Assembly: GCA_024305405.1 (NCBI GenBank)
Contig: JAKNDB010000105.1
Coordinates: forward strand, 1,550,001-1,614,000
From: Dirofilaria immitis
Lineage: Eukaryota; Nematoda; Chromadorea; Rhabditida; Onchocercidae
DNA: 64,000 nucleotides
Direction: 5' to 3'
Below, piece after piece: positions 12,449-26,660 of this stretch. Within the stretch, counting starts at the first letter, position 1; each line of letters begins with the position of its first letter. Under the pieces are notes generated by a model. That model was not told where the DNA came from. It did no database searches and worked only from the letters and a program-made list of their open reading frames with translations. A program made the translations under genes and the position numbers.

Positions 12449-14071
12449 ATTTTTCAGCTTTTAATATCTCATTATTTTTGTCAATAAATTCTAATAGTTC
12501 AAATTTTAAGTGTTTATTTACCGATCATCTCTTTAGCAAGATGATTCTATTCGGTTTCCGTTTACATAAAAGTGATGAGACCTCTTGTCTGATTGACAGA
12601 GCATCCTTTATTGCTATCATTATTGATAAAATTGTCGCTATCAGTGATTTCTGAAAGATTTTCAAAATCTGTTTGGATTTCAGTACTTCTTAATAAGTAT
12701 CTTTCCACTTCTTTGGTTATACTTAAGTCATTAATTTAATGTCTTAATTGAAAAAGGCTGTCTTTTTATCATTCTATATATGAATATTTCTAAAATATAG
12801 AGATTACTAAGTGCATTAAATTTCATATTGGTGTTTTGAAACATTGACGCAATTTATTTCTTCTTGGTCAGAGATGGAATTTATTGTTGAGATGTAGAAA
12901 TTCAATGCACATTTATTCTTCAAAAATATTATATGCTTTCAAGGAATAAAAAATCATTCAAAACAGAGCTTTCGATATAGGAAATACCAAAAACACAAAA
13001 AGAAAAGCATACATCGTATAAAATATGTAAAGCAATCCCTTAATTGAAACAATGGTATCATTGAGGATAGCAGAACTGATGCATACCATATTAGAAACTC
13101 GATAATGCAAGATTTTTATTCGGATTACATTAACGAAATTTTTAATACCAGCTTCCATAAATATCAATATATTCATACTTTTTTTCAGTCACAGATGAGG
13201 GAGTAGTGTTTCGTGGAGAAATTTTCATTAGTGATTAGTAATTTAGGTTGATCTTATGGGAAAGAATAGAAATTGAAAATTCTAGTATAGGCGAATTTAA
13301 AATTAAAATAAGTGAAAATCGGAAATTTTTAAAGACAATACTCATTGAATACTTCTCTTGTATTTGTGAACTATATAATTCATCATCTTAAAAAGTTGAG
13401 CAATGGACTTGATGAAAAAGCCAAAAAAATATGACTACTTTGAAGTGGGATTAAAAAGTGGTTCACAAAGAAGAATCTAGTATAAAGTTAGGTATGCTGA
13501 CTTTATCAGCTAAAATTTCACGCGATTTTCACTATCTTCTTAAAGACCGGTTTTTAAATTTCAATCGTATTTTATGACAAGCTATAAAGTTTTGAAAATT
13601 TTCAACGCATGAAGTGCTGGTTTTTTTACAAAAAAATGATGAAAAGAATTTCAAAAATAAGGAGAATACGGCATAAAAAGATAGAGAGTATAAAATTATA
13701 GAAGAAATAATCTGAATGAGTCATCCTTGAATCAAAATTTGCAATCCTCTTAATCTTAACTCTGCGCTGTTAAATCAGATTCAAAGATACATTATTCGCA
13801 GAAAAATGAAAAGAAAGTAGAACAATCTACAAAATCTTATTTTTAAAAATTTCGTGCTTACCCCATCATTTTATTTCATTTTGCACATACTTAAATAAGT
13901 CTGAAAGCATTAAACTATATCAAATCGAATTAGACAGATTCTGTTGTATAATTTCCAAATTTTAAAGTATGAATTGATTCGGGATGATGCAGTTTCTCAC
14001 ACATAAAACACAATGCAAATTTCTAGGTTATTAATTCATTATTAATTCTATGTATTATTTGTAATAAAAAT
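12449..14071. other. intergenic, 1.6 kb between convergent genes
   Basis: 3' flank of the Kunitz gene (plus) and of the CaaX gene (minus). An open stretch at 12958-13176 (minus) is hydrophobic and lacks support. No repeat or RNA gene was seen. Confidence 0.5.
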
Positions 14072-17000
14072 TCACAGTATGGTGCATCGTCGTGACTGAT
14101 GCTGTTGTCCATCACCAGTTTTTAGCTTCACTGTATCTGCTTTATTCTTTTCACTTATCACTTCCTGTTGAAACTTGTTTTTCGAATTTTTTTTAAAATA
14201 AATTTTTATCAAATTCTTTTCAAATTATGATACGTTAACTTGCTACCAAACCACTCCTTCATTGGGATAAGTTTCACGAAGTTTGCATAACAAGATTGTC
14301 ATTATGGGAATTCATCATTCTTGCAATTTTTATTAGGGAAAGATAATATTAGTTCCTCAGTAATATTTAGCTTCTTCTCCACTGGATATCTGACGAATGG
14401 CAGAAATTGTTCGGTTTGTCTATTGTTACGTTCACTTGATAAATTATAAAGTTTCTAGACTAATTTAAATACAAACTAACAGATTTTACTTCTGTTGGTT
14501 GTGGGAGCGGATGTATTTTTTCCTTCTGAGTTCCAAATTTCTCACTCTGAGTTAGTGTTGTTGCATGTATCTTTTGAGATTCAGAATTTTGCATCATTTC
14601 ATGTTTTTTATCTTTATCGGCTGCTGTTTCAGCTTGTTCCTGGATGGTTGATATTTCGATACTAAAACGAGTAAATAAATACCACTTAATCGATAAACTT
14701 GCAAGACGAAAATAAAAAGTAAATGATCAAAAAATTCGTTTACTTTTAACACATACTTAAAACTTACTTCAAACATTAAGCTTCGAAATTTCAATCGAAA
14801 ATATGCAACGAAATTAAGGGAATTCATAGGATAAATAAAAAATAGGACAACATAAACTTTTTACAAAAAATCAAATTTAAGAAGGAAATATTATTTGAAA
14901 ACGAGAAACGGAAAAATACGTTTTTTTATCCATTTAATAGATTCTAAATTCTCAACTTTTCAGTCATGAAATTGTTATCTGAACAAAAGAAGACTTACAA
15001 AGTTGAAGATTCAAATACTTACTTCTGCTTCGTTTTATTTTCTGACTTGAGTTCATCATTTTCGATTTCGGGATTTGTAGTCCCTTGAACCAATGCTTCG
15101 AACCCCTAAATATTTTTTATAGTGCAACATACGATATTGTTATTGTTTTAAATATTCAAAACAATTTCTTGATCTTAGTGACAATCTTCCTCATCTAGAA
15201 CATGAACATAGACTGGTAAAAATATTGCTTGAAACTTAGCAGAAGTGCAGGAAAGAGTTATGATAGTACAGGATATAATGTGGGAATGGAAAAGATTCTT
15301 TCGAGAATAAATATATGATAAGCAGTATCACAGTTAACAGAATAAGCGACAGCAGCGTTTAATCAATTTCATTTTTAATTAATTCAATTCTCAAATGTCT
15401 ATAACAAATTTAAATACAAATATGCAACTGGGTCAATGTTCATATGCATCAGTTGTTCATTTTCTGCACTCTCGTAAAATAATGAATTAATTCAATAGAT
15501 GCCATTAATCCAGTAGATGAAATCTCTTAATTACCAAGCAAAACAAGCACAGAATGAGTACTGGTGAACGGATCAGGTAGCAAATTCTTAAAATACTCTT
15601 TGTTTATCGATCGCATGAAGAATTCTCATGATTTAGAGATAACGATTTCAAATAAAGTGACAGATTTCAAAATAAGTCTTTGTGTCTTTCCACTTTTGAA
15701 AAAGTTATATTATAAAAAATTCCAGCAGGAAATTAAAAAGTAAACAAAAAATAAGAAAATAATAGAAACAAAAAAAACTTGAAAATACCCTTAGTGAATG
15801 CTGCCTCATAGCTTTCGCCTCTTCTGCAAGGATCATCTCAATAGACTTTTTCTTCGGTGGTACTGGTGGCGGTGCATTTTTGGATGGTAATACGGGTTGC
15901 CGCAATGAGACTGTGCTTTCTGGTGATAGTGGTAGCATACGACTAGGTGGACCACCAAGATTTATAGATTTTTCTGCGAAACTTGTCTTTGCAGACTAAA
16001 ACTGCTTCTTTTTTCGTCGTCCTTTTATATTCAAATGCGTATGACACAATTTTATATATTGAAAGATGTTATTTGGTTAAATGTTATTTTGATAACATTA
16101 CATAATTGAACTACTTCCCTTGAATTGTCAATGTTTATAGAAAGTGATATACAGTGGACAAGAAAACTAGTTCATTATTTGAACCAAGGTCAGAATCCTT
16201 AAGTGAAACATAACTAGTAATCCTTCATTTAGCAGTGAAAATTATGAAAATTATCATAATGATTCTGGATGATTTCTGGGCTGAATTTTGAAATAACTTT
16301 CCAAATTGCTTAATTACTAAAAACTTTTTGATTTCCAATCTCAATTCTGGTAAAGAATGGTGCAGTTCGCTATCTGTCATTTTTTACCTTTTTCCCTCTC
16401 GAAATTCTGGGACGATGCCAAAAAAAAATAAGCAAGGCAAAAGAAAATCCAAAAAAATCAAAGTTAAGATAAAAAGTTGACACAACTAAGGAAAGGAAAG
16501 TTTATCATAAAGTTTTATGAAAGTGCGAAAAAAAATTTGAAAAAAAAATTAGGAAATAGAGAAGTAAATAGGAAAGCTATTGCAAAGGAAGCAAACTTGA
16601 AGCTGTAGAAGTTTAGACTATATAGTCGCATCTTATTTAATTTAAGACATGGTTGAAACTCAAAGCATTACAGGTGAACCGATATTAAAAATTAAAACGA
16701 ATGCTGAGGTGCAACAGCAATAACCTTGCTGGAAATCTGTAGCGAAGAATTATTGTGTAATAAACCTGAAATTCTGGCAAAATTCTTTCTTGTATTGGTT
16801 CGATTTTCGCTTCCGTAATTATTTTATCCGGATCATCGTCTTCCATTGCAACATACGATTGTAATGCATTCTCGAGTACACTTGGAGTCATTGAGAATTT
16901 AAGAATGTCTGAAGTTGATGATTGGAATGGAGAAGGGACAGCGTTGCTTGAAAATTCGAGCACTGCATTTAACGTTTTATTTATATTTACCGCATCCTAT

Positions 17001-17283
17001 AATTCATTTCATTATTCACAGATATCGATTTATGGTTCATAATTATTAAATTTGATCAGTTTAAAATGTATGCTGTTTGAAGATTTTTTATTCCACTTGG
17101 TATTTTCATTAAAGAAATTGTAATCTGAAAGACTTTGGCAACAATTAAGTGATAAACATATTGATGTACGTTTTGCATTGTATGCATTCAAATATTGCTA
17201 CAACCGATATATATATAAATGCAATGATTTTCATTTCTTCCAAACAGTTAATTTAATGAAATTAAATCAATTTATAATGCCAA

Positions 17284-17365
<82 letters not shown>

Positions 17366-20300
17366 AAATGTAGTGATTAATGCATACTATATACTTCAAT
17401 CAAATAATTGCTTGCAATATCCTGTAAACTATAATTTACTTTTCGGGAAAAAAACTGTTCAAAGTTTAGCTTGGATTTCTTACTAAAATAAAGAATGATC
17501 TGATATCGTATCTATCGTTAGCATTTTAAAAGGTAGTGAAAAATATAATATGCAGTTCAATATAAATCAAATTAAAAATTAAAATTAAGGTCGCCATATA
17601 TATGGGATTTATTGCAAGCAAAGAAGAGAGATAGAATGAAAATCAGATTAACCTGATCGGTAAAGTTCTCTGGATGCAGTGAAACTGATATTGGCTTGAT
17701 CGTACACTCAGTTTTTCTTCATCAACAATAAACGGTTTTCTACCGACGAAGCTTGATTCCAGTACTGCTTCATTGGACTGTTTAAATTCTGATTTCTAAA
17801 AGTTATTATTATTTTGAAATCATAAGAAACTGATATAGATCGGTACAGGAAATAGTTTTCGCGCAAATATTGTATGAATTGTTTGAATCATTTACACAAA
17901 GCAATTCTTAATATTTTTTATTCATTCTTACTTCAACTAAATTTACACAAGCAATTCGATGCATTTTAATTGTCCTCTCAGATATTTTTGTCTTTCATTG
18001 AAATATTTCAGTGTTTTGATATTCAACTACTGCTGTCGTAGTAGCAATGTTTTTATCATTTATTCAATCTTGATGAATTCACCACAATTCAAAAAAATTA
18101 AAAAAATTATTTCATGTACTTTTTCTCAGCATTTTCCGATGCGATATTCAACGATTCGATGTTTGGATGTTGTAGTATTTGAGGTCCTAGCTCATTGGCG
18201 GAATTCAATATCAACTTCTGAAGAATTAATTAGTGGTTTTACAGCAAATACAGCACTGAGTTTCGAAAAAAACAGCGAATTTAACAGGACTGGAAACCAA
18301 ACTACGCTTACTAATTACTTCTTCAAAAATTAGAATTATTGATAAGAGTTATTTCATTTAAATTACCCGTGATTTCAGTCTGTGCTAATTGAGACGGGCA
18401 AAGTTCGAAAGTTTATTTCAAGTTGTTAAAATAAAAAAATTCTCAAAGAATCGCATTACTTAATGAATATTATATATTTGCAGATTATATTTGATAATAC
18501 TCATAAGTACGTATGTAATGATTCCTAACTTTTTATGTGATAAAACTGAAACCTTTGTCTGCTCGGAAATAGATGAAAGTTGTGATGAGATATTGGCTGT
18601 TTTTTCCTCTTTATCTTCAATAAATTGTCTGCAAATAGTAAAAAAGAATAAAATGCAGCAGTGTGAATAAACATAAATATTAAACATCACATTGAAGTTG
18701 AATACAAATTACCACTACATTATTCCAGCTTTTTAACCGCATATTACTTCGTAAGAAATCATTTATACAATATATCACTGTAACGAATCGATTGACGTAA
18801 AAAATAGCTACAAATTAAAAATATATGAAGCGTAAAACTAACATTTCTGATTTGCTATCACCAGTTGCTGTACAACTATCGTTTAGATCAATCATCATAT
18901 TATGAAGTTCCTCTCCTTGTATTTCCTAATAAATTACTCGGATTTTTTCAAAATTCTCACAATTTCAAAATAAAGTACAATTAAATAGTTGGAAAAAATA
19001 TGAACGAAATTTATTTTCAAATTATTTGGAAAAGATTGACATATAATGAAAAATTTATCGGATAGAATGGAAAGATCAGCTTATTTCATTGAAAAATGAT
19101 TTTGTTTTACTGATAATTTATATTACCGAATTTGTAAATCCAGCTATTTTTTGAATGAAATCAAAAATTTTTATTGAGACAAAATACCCCATCGGATTCC
19201 GTTCAAAATTTTACTTTATTCTTTTTAATTTTTGCACAATAATTTATGAAACGCTTTAATTGCTTGCTGTGATTTGCATCTTGAACTTGATTTATTGCAA
19301 ATCAAAAGTAGGATCAAAGTAGATCATCAATTTAGGGATAGATAACCTGATGAATATTTTGATTCCTTTCACCTTGCATTATTTGCAAAAGTAAACTTTA
19401 ACAACTTAAGTAACGTTTAAATTATGCAACAATGGGAATCGAAAAAATAAAAGATAGATAAAAGGGAGAAAGCTTTATCTGTAATAATATAGTATTTCCT
19501 TCTTATTACTGATTAAACTTTTTTGAAAGCGGATGAGAGGAAATAAACCTCTTGAATAAAATTCCATGTTCTTTATACTTTTTAATATTTAAAATTATCA
19601 CCATTTCTATCAGGAAAAGTATAACGAAATTGCATTAAGAATCTCGAAAATATAAGTATTGGCAAGAAGAAGCAGGATTAGATATTAAGAAATTAACTGT
19701 AATATAAAAGATAAATAATGGATCTCATTTAAAAATTAAGGATTAAAATTAAGTGAGAATATGTGAATCAAATGACTTTTGAAAGCAGCAAAGCTATACT
19801 TCCTCTATTGACACGGTGACCCAATAACGCTCTCGTTATCATTTCATCTAAATGATAACGACAGCGTTTATATTGGGAAACGAGAAAGATTATTAAAAGA
19901 AATGAATATTTTCAACGCATTTCAACACTCATATCGTCTTGCTTTCAGTCTTCATTATCTGATCATTGAATATGTATTTTTTCAAGTATTGGAATTCCAA
20001 TTTCAAAGTTCGGATTACTTCCAATGGAAATTTTGTTTTAATTCGTTTTTGAGCCGAATTCAGTAACAATGATTCTATGCAGGTATTGAGACTCCATTTC
20101 CTACATCGCTTCCTTAATTCTTTTAATTACAATTTAAGAGGGATTTCGATTATTCAGTTTGCTACTTTCGCATTTACTAAAAATAAATCAACAAATTTCG
20201 TCTTTTTTGAATCACTTTGATTTGAAATTTCTGTCACAACCGATTAATGGATTTTGTTTTGAGAAAAATTATTAATTTATCAACAATCTTTGCGTGGTTG

Positions 20301-22987
20301 GCTGAACAATAATTTGGAAAAAAAAGAACTAAAATTGTGAAGCTGTTTATTTCTTCTTAACCATGCGTGACCACGCGTCTAGTATTCTCCCATTAAAATT
20401 AAAGTCACTTAAAATTTTTTGCCAATTTCAGAAATTCATATAATTTTGAGTAATATTAATTGAATCTTCAATATTATCATCAATATAATTCATTTCTGAC
20501 TTTATGCAAGAACAGGCTAAATAAAAAAAAAGAAAAAATGCATGTAAAAGCAACTGAAAGATAGTAAAGACAGAAGCTGCTTCTGATTCCGTCTAAATAA
20601 CCATCTGCTAAAATCAGACTGTTATCTTAGACTTTTCAGGAATGAGTGTGCTTGAAGCCGAATACGGAATGGAAAAAATTCGACGAAAATGATATCAACT
20701 AATGAAGAAGGGAAAAAGGCTATTATGAAATCATCTACAAAGTTCGCAAGTAATTTATAGTGCTGGCTAGAATGCAAGCATGCTCCATTCAATACGTGTA
20801 ATATGAGAGAGGAGATATGAAGAAATGAGGTCAAAGCGATGAAGGCTTTCTTTCCGGTCAGGCAAAAATAAATTGAATGACGAAATGATAGTAATGGTTG
20901 GATGAATAATGAATAAATAAAAAAGATGGAACATAAGAAATAATCGACAGACTAAAATGAAGCAAAAACGGCAATAAAGGACAGGAATGGAAGATGGGAA
21001 TATTTGTGCAAGGGCCTGAAGGGCCTCATTAATGCATCTGGTGGATATGCAAGTAATGGATCTCCTTTATCATTCTTCTGCTTGATTAAAAAATGTGGCA
21101 GAATGCTTAGTTTCTAGAAAATTATTCGTACTATGATGAGCAATTCTGCGTGACGATTTCATATAGAATAGTAATTAAATTTTATAGGAAGCTTTCTTAC
21201 GAAAATTTCTAAAGAAAATTTCGTGCAACACATGTGTGAAAAAGAGATCTAACCAAATGCCAAATTTAATAAGCCAGGAGAAAAGCTTTAAAGTTCTAAT
21301 TTTTGGCTCTAATAAATTTAAATCCAATAAGAGGCCAAAAATGAATATTTCACAAGCAATGCAATTTTGATTAATATTGACCTTCTGGAATACTTCGCTT
21401 ATTGTATCGGTAGCTGCTCCTATTTTTTCGCTTCTTTTTGTTGTGTGTCATCCTGAAAATTAAAAATGCTAAATCTAACAAAAAAAATGTTAAAATATGA
21501 TTAAAGAATTTTCTAGTTAGTTTTACAATTTTTCAGCTTTATTTTTTCAGGACGAATTGGAGCAACTTTCCATCATGCAAAATTTAACTTTAAATCTTCC
21601 AAATTTCCATTTCACATAACATGAATTTGAATTTTGATAAGCATGCCTCCTGATGTGTTCCATCATCAATTATCCCTGGTTCCTTCAGTTTTCTATCAGC
21701 ATTAAAAGCTTCCTCCAACAATTTATCCATTTCATCCACTTCTCGCAGTTTCGCGGTCACTTCCGGTTTTTCTAGCTCATAATCATCATGATAAATACCA
21801 TTTTCGGAAAGGATACCTACTTGTTCTGGAACATTTTCTCCTGCTGATACGATTCTTTTGATAGCTTGTATCTCTTTTTCAGATTCTGATTTCAACGCTA
21901 TCTTTTCTGTCATTTCTTTCATCTCTTCGTTATCTTCATCAAAAGTGTTGCTCTGTAAGTTATCAACAGCTGGAGCACCTAGAAGAAGATCATTTGTTGC
22001 TCCAACCGGATTTTTTCCGAAGAATTTGTCTTGTTTTAGATCTTTCTCATTCCCCATAACACAGATATCATTCATCTCGATTATTCGCTTCGAATTTGTC
22101 TTGTCATCTGATTCACAGGTGATACCATTTCCTTCGCTATTCGTATTTATATTAATCTCATTGATTTTCTCAACGATTCCTTCTTTGAAATCTTCTAATT
22201 TTACTTTTTCTACGTTCTTTATATTATTATCTGCCTTATCATTTAATTTCTGAAACTCTCCATAAGTCTCTTTTGTGAATTCATCCATTTTTTCTCTTTT
22301 TCTTCCAATTTCTTAGCAGCTTTCTCATTAATGTTACTATTGAATTCCTCAAATGTACTAACTTTTTCAAAAACTACTCCATCAACATTTTTATCGATGG
22401 TTTCTCCTAATCGGCTTTTGACAGTAATTTTGCATAATTCCTTAAACCCAGTGGATATTTCAGAAGCCATTCCGCCGACATTTTCGGCAAGTTCACCCTC
22501 ATTATTCATGACAGTCAATACGCCCTCTGTTCTCCTTTCCATTTTTCTAATTTCTCTAATTCATTGGCTTTTTCAGGAACAATGTCATCGATATTCTCAG
22601 TGAATCTGTTCATTTTGTCCTTGATATCTTCCAAATTTTTTGAACTTCTGTCTTCGATCTCATTACCGAGCGCTGTCAAATCGCTGAGTGGTCCAGAAAA
22701 ATCACAATTAATGTTATTTACTGAATTTTCCAACTTTCTTTTATCCTCTTTTAACATCTCGGTTATGTCATCCTTGATTCCATATTCCAATCTTTCAGTA
22801 GCAGTAAGAACGCCTGAAGCTGCTTTACCTATTTCATCTTCCAGTTCGTCAAATTCTTTATTGCTTTCTCCACTTTTTTCGATAATTCGTCGATTAAATC
22901 ATTTCCAGTTTCTCTTATATTTTTTATATTTTCCACAGTAATTTCACACGAATCCATGTCACTTTTCAACATATTCTCTTCTGCCAT
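14072..22987 (-). CDS. large acidic coiled-coil/disordered protein with C-terminal CaaX box, family unknown
   Basis: Not recognised. Seen: an 11-exon chain, 22987-21647, 21452-21382, 18925-18843, 18628-18553, 18217-18120, 17795-17653, 16996-16766, 15995-15789, 15105-15023, 14661-14490 and 14164-14072. It joins in phase to give about 867 residues once -1 slips are allowed at T runs 22874-22879, 22542-22546, 22288-22293, 21423-21428, 18120-18124 and 17712-17716. The 448-residue first exon is Glu/Lys/Asn-rich and heptad-like (EIEDRSSKNLEDIKDKMNRF). Later exons give a proline patch (NAPPPVPPKKKS) and a basic end, SRRCTIL. Known: C-a-a-L ends are geranylgeranylation signals. Inferred: a membrane-tethered scaffold or cytoskeletal protein. 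Odd: the first intron would use a GC donor (GAG/GCATGC); it is the only site that keeps phase. Start: ATG 22987 follows an in-frame TGA. Confidence 0.6.
17287..17362. repeat. (AT)38 microsatellite
   Basis: A perfect AT dinucleotide run of 76 bp, inside the intron between exons 6 and 7 of the CaaX gene. Its length is probably unreliable in the assembly and polymorphic in populations. Confidence 0.95.
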
Positions 22988-23032
22988 TTCTTCCTTATAA
23001 TATGATCAATCTTTTCAGATAGTGCATATCAC

Positions 23033-23040
23033 CTGAAATT
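23033..23040 (-). promoter_or_regulatory. probable spliced-leader acceptor of the CaaX gene
   Basis: AATTTCAG (minus strand) ends 45 nt upstream of ATG 22987, with no 5' exon in view. Confidence 0.4.
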
Positions 23041-26000
23041 ATATATCGAATGTTTTACAAATTATTCAATATGATTAATGTGCAATGTTGAGAGATGAAG
23101 ACGAAAAAGTTAATGAAAAAGATTGTAAATGTTACTTTATGATCAAATTTACATCATATCCTAATTGAAATGTGATCCATCCAACGTCTAGAAACAAATG
23201 TTTACAAACAACGACATGCTTATACAATTCTATATTAAAACGTTAAAATTGAATGAAGCAGGTGATTAATAACAATAATAGGTTAGTATTCCAGAATAGT
23301 GAAGAAAATATTAGAAATAAAAATCATCTCGACATCACTGGATCACTGATCCTTAAGTGCTGCAATTTCTTTCTGATAGTGGCATCTTCTGAATGGAAAA
23401 AGAGAAAAGAATTAAAAACATATTGTTCAATTAAAAATTTAATTGTCTTTTGTTCATTAGCTATGAAATAATTCTAAAAAAAGAAATTCATTCTAAAGGG
23501 AACTTAACTGATAATGGTATTAAAATTGAAGAAAATTTGGAGAGTTACTAAACTGTGTTATTAAAAGTTAAATTAAAATATGAAAAATAGAAGCAAAAAA
23601 AAACGAATGATTAAGTTAATTCGAACAAAAAGTCCTGACAAATACATTTTTCGAATGTGGATGATAGTTTCGAAAGTCCCAAATTCTACAAAGTTCGATA
23701 AATTAAAAATAAGAGAAATTTATAAATCTAAATATACTGAATTTAAATTTATCTGAGTGAAAGCGAATTTCATGCATTAATTGGACAAAAAAATTTGCTT
23801 CATTCAACTCAAGCATATTTAAAGATCAGTGATTTAGGATGACTGAAGGAATTTATCGGACGTGTCATATACAATTCATAAGCATTACTAAACTGTTTAA
23901 TTCTACTTTTCCCTGAAGTTAACGCATTTGTTTTGTTAACTTTTAATCAGCTAACATTGATGAATCTGCCGAAGAGCTAACAGCGATGAAATGACGACAA
24001 ACTGTACTGCTGAGATCACTGATGATTCATCTCATTTGCTTTGCATGTGAGGTTTTCGTCTAACTGAATGGATATATTTTCAATTGAAAGTTTCTAAATT
24101 ATGTGATAATATTAATTAGCTAGCAGCATAATAACCATTTGTATCAATAAGAAACATTTGTACTTTCATTGCACATTTTATTATTTTCTAATTTTGAAGC
24201 GACTGCAAAATAATAAAAAATGCTGCATCGTATACTTTTTATTGTAGGCGCAGGTGTGATTCAATATTTCAAATCTGGAGATTCACTTATCTTTGAAACT
24301 TAGGCAAAAAATTCAACAAAATTTTAGGTTGTTAATAAAATTTTCAGGGAAAGTACACATATGAGAAGAATAAATATATGTTTGATTTCATTTCTTACAC
24401 AGATGAGAACAAGTTTTTGAAATGAATTCAGAGCTGTTTCAAAGCATTTGTGCACTATCTACTTGCTGTGATTCGCTCCGAGTGATAATATTATTTTCAC
24501 AAAAATATTTTAATACGTGATTCATTTTTCTTTTTCTTCAGCTGAAAATCAAATTGTTGAATCAGTATACACTTAATAAGATGTTGCATGCCGAAGAAGT
24601 AAATGACTGACAGTCTATCTAAGATGGAATCGTTTTCAATTAATATCAAGAATTTGTCAAATCCTGGTAATTCTTTCATTTTATTTAAAACCTCTTAAAG
24701 TATATTAAAATTTATAGCTAAGTAGAACATTATTAACAATTATTAATTGAAGAAATATTTTTACAAATGAATTTTAAGCATTCTATTATTTCTGATAGTA
24801 TTTTAATAATTTTATCTTCAATTTTGAAATTGTTAAATTCATATAATTACAATGATATTATCAACGAATATAGATTCGAAAAAACTGATATTAAACGAAG
24901 TCATTACGTATCGCAAATGAAGTATCATATGAAATCATTTTAGAGAAGGACAACTTGCTAAGTATGATTGACAATGATAGCTTATTAAATGGTGCCATAT
25001 ATAATTAATTTAAGTATACTTGTTAAGTTATAACTATCCATTGGAAAGTATAAATTAATTGACATTTGTCAGCAAATAATTAATTTGATTTTTAGTTTTG
25101 TTGTTGTCGTTTAAAAAGAAAGAGCTTCAACATTATGAAACTTGGATCATTCTCTAAAATCTATTGCTATGAATAAAACGACCTCTTCAATATTTATTCA
25201 TCAATATTCAAAAATCTGATTAAACTCAATATTCTAAGTTAATGCTTCCTGGACTAAAGCAATTAGATTACGTAAAATTAAAATCAACGAGATAAAATTA
25301 ATTTTAAAAATCCTTTTTACCAAAAGAAAATTTTAGCCAAATTTAAAGTAGATGTTTGAAATGGCTAAAGCCAATCTGAAGTGCAATGAGATTTATTCAA
25401 ATGATTGATTTATTGATATTATCAAAACGTTTTCTTATGTTCTGCTCATAAAATATATTGTATATTTGAATAGGTGTTAATTATTCGATTATACCATTTG
25501 GACGACATTAGAGAGCATTTACAACTATTCGTTAATTAAATTGTTAGTTTTTCCAATTTATATTTAAATATGAAGCAGAGAAATTTCGCTTAGAAAAAAA
25601 AAAACAATAACACAAAATAAAAAAACACTTAGAAAAAAAAGCAAAAACAAAAAAATAATGGCAAATGGAAATGAAACACAGATGTGGAAGTGAGGAAGTA
25701 ACACTCCTGACATCATCAAATGCAAAAGAAGCGTTAAAAATCATTTTTCTTATAATTTTGTGATCTGAAAGCTTACTATACTATACAAATGTCCTCCTTT
25801 AGTAATCGAAAATAAACAACAAATAACAATTGAATTTTATTAAAAAGAGGGTTGAAAAGGGGACTTGAAATGATATGGAGAGAAAATATGAAAGAAGTGA
25901 ATAGCAGGAAACCAAAGTTCGAAAAAAATGGATGAATCAGCAGCAAAGATTAGGTGACCATCATTTTTGTTAAAAAGTTCTAGAAAAGAAGCTAAATAAG

Positions 26001-26279
26001 AAAATTTCCTCATGCTTCGACCAAAAAAAAATTAATTCGATATCGATGATTCTGATGATCATCAACTTATTCGAGAGCTATTGCCTGGGTGAATTCAACA
26101 ACATGAAGAATTTTTTAAACTGAATTAGTATGATTAATGAAATAGAATATATATAACATGTGCATGTCTCTATTCAAACACACTTATGTACATAGATGTA
26201 CAACGCACTCATATATACAATATAGAAATACAGTAACAATTATAAATAAAGGTTGCAATTCTTGATTCCTTCTTCATTG
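23041..26279. other. gene-poor AT-rich stretch
   Basis: Upstream flank of the CaaX gene. Only short A/T-biased open stretches were seen (23253-23471, 24497-24679, 25544-25744), with poly-A runs around 25590-25660. No domain, acceptor/donor pair or repeat was recognised. Confidence 0.5.
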
Positions 26280-26660
26280 ATAGATGCAGCGAATTGCGGG
26301 GAACAGTGAAATTGGAAGGATGAATATGAAGGAAGCGCTTCTTTGATTACTTGCTTATTGAATGGAAAGTTTCGAGAGAGGAGAACAGTTGCCCGATCCG
26401 CATTATTCACCACACACTACCTGCGCCTCGCTGATCTCAGTAACTAACTATCCTTCCTTCCTTCATTCCTTCCTGTCTATGGCATCTTCTGTGTTCGTTG
26501 TGTTCTGTCCTTCTCCGTCTAATCCATCCATCTATCTATCCACTCCTTCATAAACACTTTTTTTTAGATTCGAATTCGAGCCCTCAGTATAGCTCCCATC
26601 CTCATGCCTCTGTGATGAATGTACGATGTTCTCTCTATTCCCGGGTAGCTTTCACTTTCA
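26280..26660. other. short region of relatively high GC within the desert
   Basis: About 380 bp with visibly more G and C than its surroundings, and pyrimidine-rich CCTTC repeats near 26450-26540. The open frame at 26362-26553 (plus) is a Ser/Pro low-complexity product of that tract. It could be an unrecognised 5' exon, UTR or promoter; nothing decides. Confidence 0.3.

Noticed and set aside
17178..17486. 102-codon plus-strand frame with Ile-Tyr repeats
   Set aside because: The frame is mostly the (AT)38 microsatellite, read as Ile-Tyr codons.
18061..18333. Plus-strand frame overlapping 17959-18333
   Set aside because: It lies antisense to exon 5 of the CaaX gene, which connects in phase with its neighbours.
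21858..22941. Several plus-strand open frames of 90-131 codons
   Set aside because: They are antisense to the first exon of the CaaX gene; their openness follows from its A-rich sense codons, and they show no domain or splice context.
26362..26553. 63-codon Ser/Pro-rich plus-strand frame
   Set aside because: Produced by a CCTTC-type pyrimidine tract; no splice sites or similarity.
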